Source of the DNA: Crotophaga sulcirostris | Taxonomy: Eukaryota; Chordata; Aves; Cuculiformes; Crotophagidae | Length of the DNA stretch: 64,000 nucleotides | Assembly (NCBI GenBank): GCA_013397455.1 | Contig: VYZB01000121.1 | Location: 310,001-374,000, forward strand | Direction: 5' to 3' | Shown here: positions 62,084 to 64,000 of the stretch, one piece after another | Numbering within the stretch: the first letter of the stretch is position 1 | Layout: the number at the start of each line of letters is the position of its first letter | The notes under the pieces: model-generated | The model's input: only the letters and a program-made list of their open reading frames with translations | Databases searched by the model: none | Told to the model about the DNA's origin: nothing | Translations under genes and position numbers: made by a program

Positions 62084-64000
62084 TGTCTTTATGATAGTTT
62101 TGTATCTGAGGTCATGAAGTCAAAAATGCAAACCACCTCTCCACAGAGAACTTCACATTGCAGTCAAACCTGTTCACACAGAAAAAGGTCCTCTTCCAGT
62201 ATGCTCCCTTGTAGCTAGGTTTTCCTACTTATTCTTCACAAAAATATTAACACGTCTTAGATGCAGGCAGGATGTTCCTGGGCCCAAGGCAGCCGGCACC
62301 TCTCATACGTATTAGGATAATATAAAGATTCTAGAGATACAGCTTCAGACAGCCTTTATTCTTTTAAAGATTCCCAAACTCACTTATGTGTGCTTATACA
62401 TGAACATTTTAAACAGCTTAAACATGCATTGACACATTAATGAGCTTCCATTCTGCTTGCCTACAGGACTCAGGAACTCACAGGAAAGGCCAAATGCCAT
62501 CAGATCCCATACATATTCAGGCTCAGGACCCTCCAGTGTGGTACTCACTCACTCATCAATCCATAGCAGGTTCAGAGGTTGGTATGTTGGCTGTAAATGT
62601 TTTCTCCATCAACAGGAGCTCTGCGAACTGCCCACGTTTTGCAAGTGATTATTTCTAGTACTGCTACATATTTTGTCACTTCCATTCACCTGCCATTCAT
62701 CTTTCAGGATCCTCAAAAGCTTTACTGGAGTCAGCTTCAGTTACAAGTAACTAACTTGTCTTTGTCCTTTGAATGTGCAAGCATGGGCCAATCTCAAATG
62801 TACTGATATATATAAGAAAATTTTAACTTTTTTTAACTTTCCCGATTACAGACTCTCTTTCAGAGACTTCAGCAAGAACATCGTATCTAATAAAAGCTCA
62901 CATGGAGCTGCTGTTGTCAACCCTGCAAATGTCAAACCATAAAGTCCGTAGAGTTACCTTTTTTATCTCCATCCACACAATTAAATGTTTCTGAGTAGGT
63001 GCAATCTTTCAGGAATAAGTAGCTGCCTGCCCATATCAAGCCTGTACTACATGCAAAATGTCTCTTTCTAAGAGTTAAAACATAACAGGAATTTCTGAAA
63101 ATGGCAAGAAACCACAGAAAACATAGGGCTATTGTCACCTTCCCTAAAAATGTGACGAAAAGATAAAGTTTAGTGGGAAAACTCCCACGACCTGGGAGAC
63201 CAGAGTCAATTCATGAAGGAGCTCAACTGTCTCATCAAGGACAGCCCTGGTCATCATACCAGAAACTATTGATAGGGACTTCTGCACTTTCCAAAAGGTA
63301 CGTTACTCTTGTCATGATGATGTGCTATTGAACCACAGTGGCCTGCTCTAGTCTGAGTCTACTAATTGGGGTACTCACATCAGAGGTCTCAGTCCTGAGT
63401 TGCACACTTTGCTCCAATAGCTGTTTGTTGCAGAATGTGCTGGGCTTCATTTTTACTCATTTTCAGAGGAAAGCAGAGGCATTCACTGAATGCCTTGTCA
63501 CTGCACAAGCCATCTGTGGAGGAGAGACAATAGCAACGACAAACCCTCATGCAGGAGTGGAGTTAGATTAATGGTATGCTGTGGTTTGTAGTAGGAGTAA
63601 ATAACAGATGAATAAATGCAATCCTGGAGTTCATGCTTTAGAAACCGTAAGGACGCACATCTCTTTTTACAACAAACTCAATATTGTGCATCTACAGAGC
63701 TCTGTTTTTACAAAAACTGTTTTCCTTGCCTTTTTTGGCCATATGCTGTACATCATCATTATTAAACTATGAAAAATAATAACTCTGTGCTAGCTTCAGA
63801 TTATGAGTGCTTATTTTGGCTATAATGCACAATAAAATGATAGCAGTATAATAACAATGTTTTTTGGGTTCCCTATGTTACCTTTAATCTGCCGTCCTCC
63901 AAAAAAATTACTGATAGTTCACTACTGAGAGATGTGGGAAGGATTTTTGTGTTTCCATTTTAAATATGAAATACATGGAACTGCAAAGACAAATTTTATC

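Larger units (their letters stand above)
55521..64000. other. unique AT-rich noncoding DNA
   Basis: No recognisable gene or mobile element. It holds the hairpin at 60264-60295 and the nuclear-receptor-like site at 62071-62083, listed separately, short A runs at 59769-59780 and 61350-61361, and CTCCTC repeats at 61665-61681. Open frames are short and unrecognised. Confidence 0.6.

Noticed and set aside
1..64000. CRISPR arrays, operons, tRNA or rRNA genes, prokaryotic signals
   Set aside because: No spaced direct repeats of CRISPR type, no cloverleaf or rRNA core seen; the CR1 and LTR content shows vertebrate nuclear DNA.

Overview
This looks like a piece of a bird nuclear genome: an AT-rich, gene-free stretch (intergenic desert or one very long intron) in which everything I can identify with confidence is a mobile-element relic, a simple or tandem repeat, or an assembly gap. 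The bird call rests on several CR1 LINE 3' ends (both the classical ATTCTATG octamer tail and a TACTGTGA-type tail), a solo retroviral LTR with a 6-bp target duplication, low overall interspersed-repeat density, and no SINEs or L1. CR1 also occurs in crocodilians and turtles, so 'bird' is an inference, and I cannot name the order. The abundance of CR1-J-like copies with the TACTGTGA tail would be worth comparing with woodpecker relatives.

No cellular protein-coding gene, rRNA, tRNA or CRISPR array is supported. Open frames are short, overlap each other on both strands and match nothing I recognise, apart from fragments of the CR1 reverse-transcriptase ORF2. The longest open frames are CR1 ORF2 remnants, GAAA-microsatellite translations, or AT-rich chance frames.

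Layout: 1-3.6 kb unique; 3.6-3.9 kb two CR1 3' ends; 3.9-14.9 kb unique except an AT-rich cruciform-prone tract at 11.5 kb; 14.9-15.1 kb CR1; 18.58-18.94 kb solo LTR, minus strand, with TAAAAG target duplication; 20.2-20.7 kb CR1 carrying a frameshifted ORF2 end; 25.66-25.95 kb a diverged ~44-bp tandem repeat; 29.4-29.7 kb a possible second solo LTR; 29.8-30.5 kb a 140-bp block present twice in direct orientation; 31.4-31.9 kb a GC-rich island with a 13-G run; 34.09-34.47 kb a GAAA microsatellite broken by 144 N; 41.4-41.8 kb CR1 (minus); 50.8-51.25 kb an old CR1; 51.5-52.9 kb a long CR1 with reverse-transcriptase motifs, interrupted by a younger nested CR1; 55.28-55.5 kb CR1 with palindromic filler at its 5' junction; 55.5-64 kb unique, with a DR1-type nuclear-receptor motif near 62.08 kb.

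The CR1 copies fall into two tail classes that also differ in body sequence, so at least two CR1 lineages inserted here. I found no new gene system; the findings below are structural oddities and a few testable regulatory or exon candidates.
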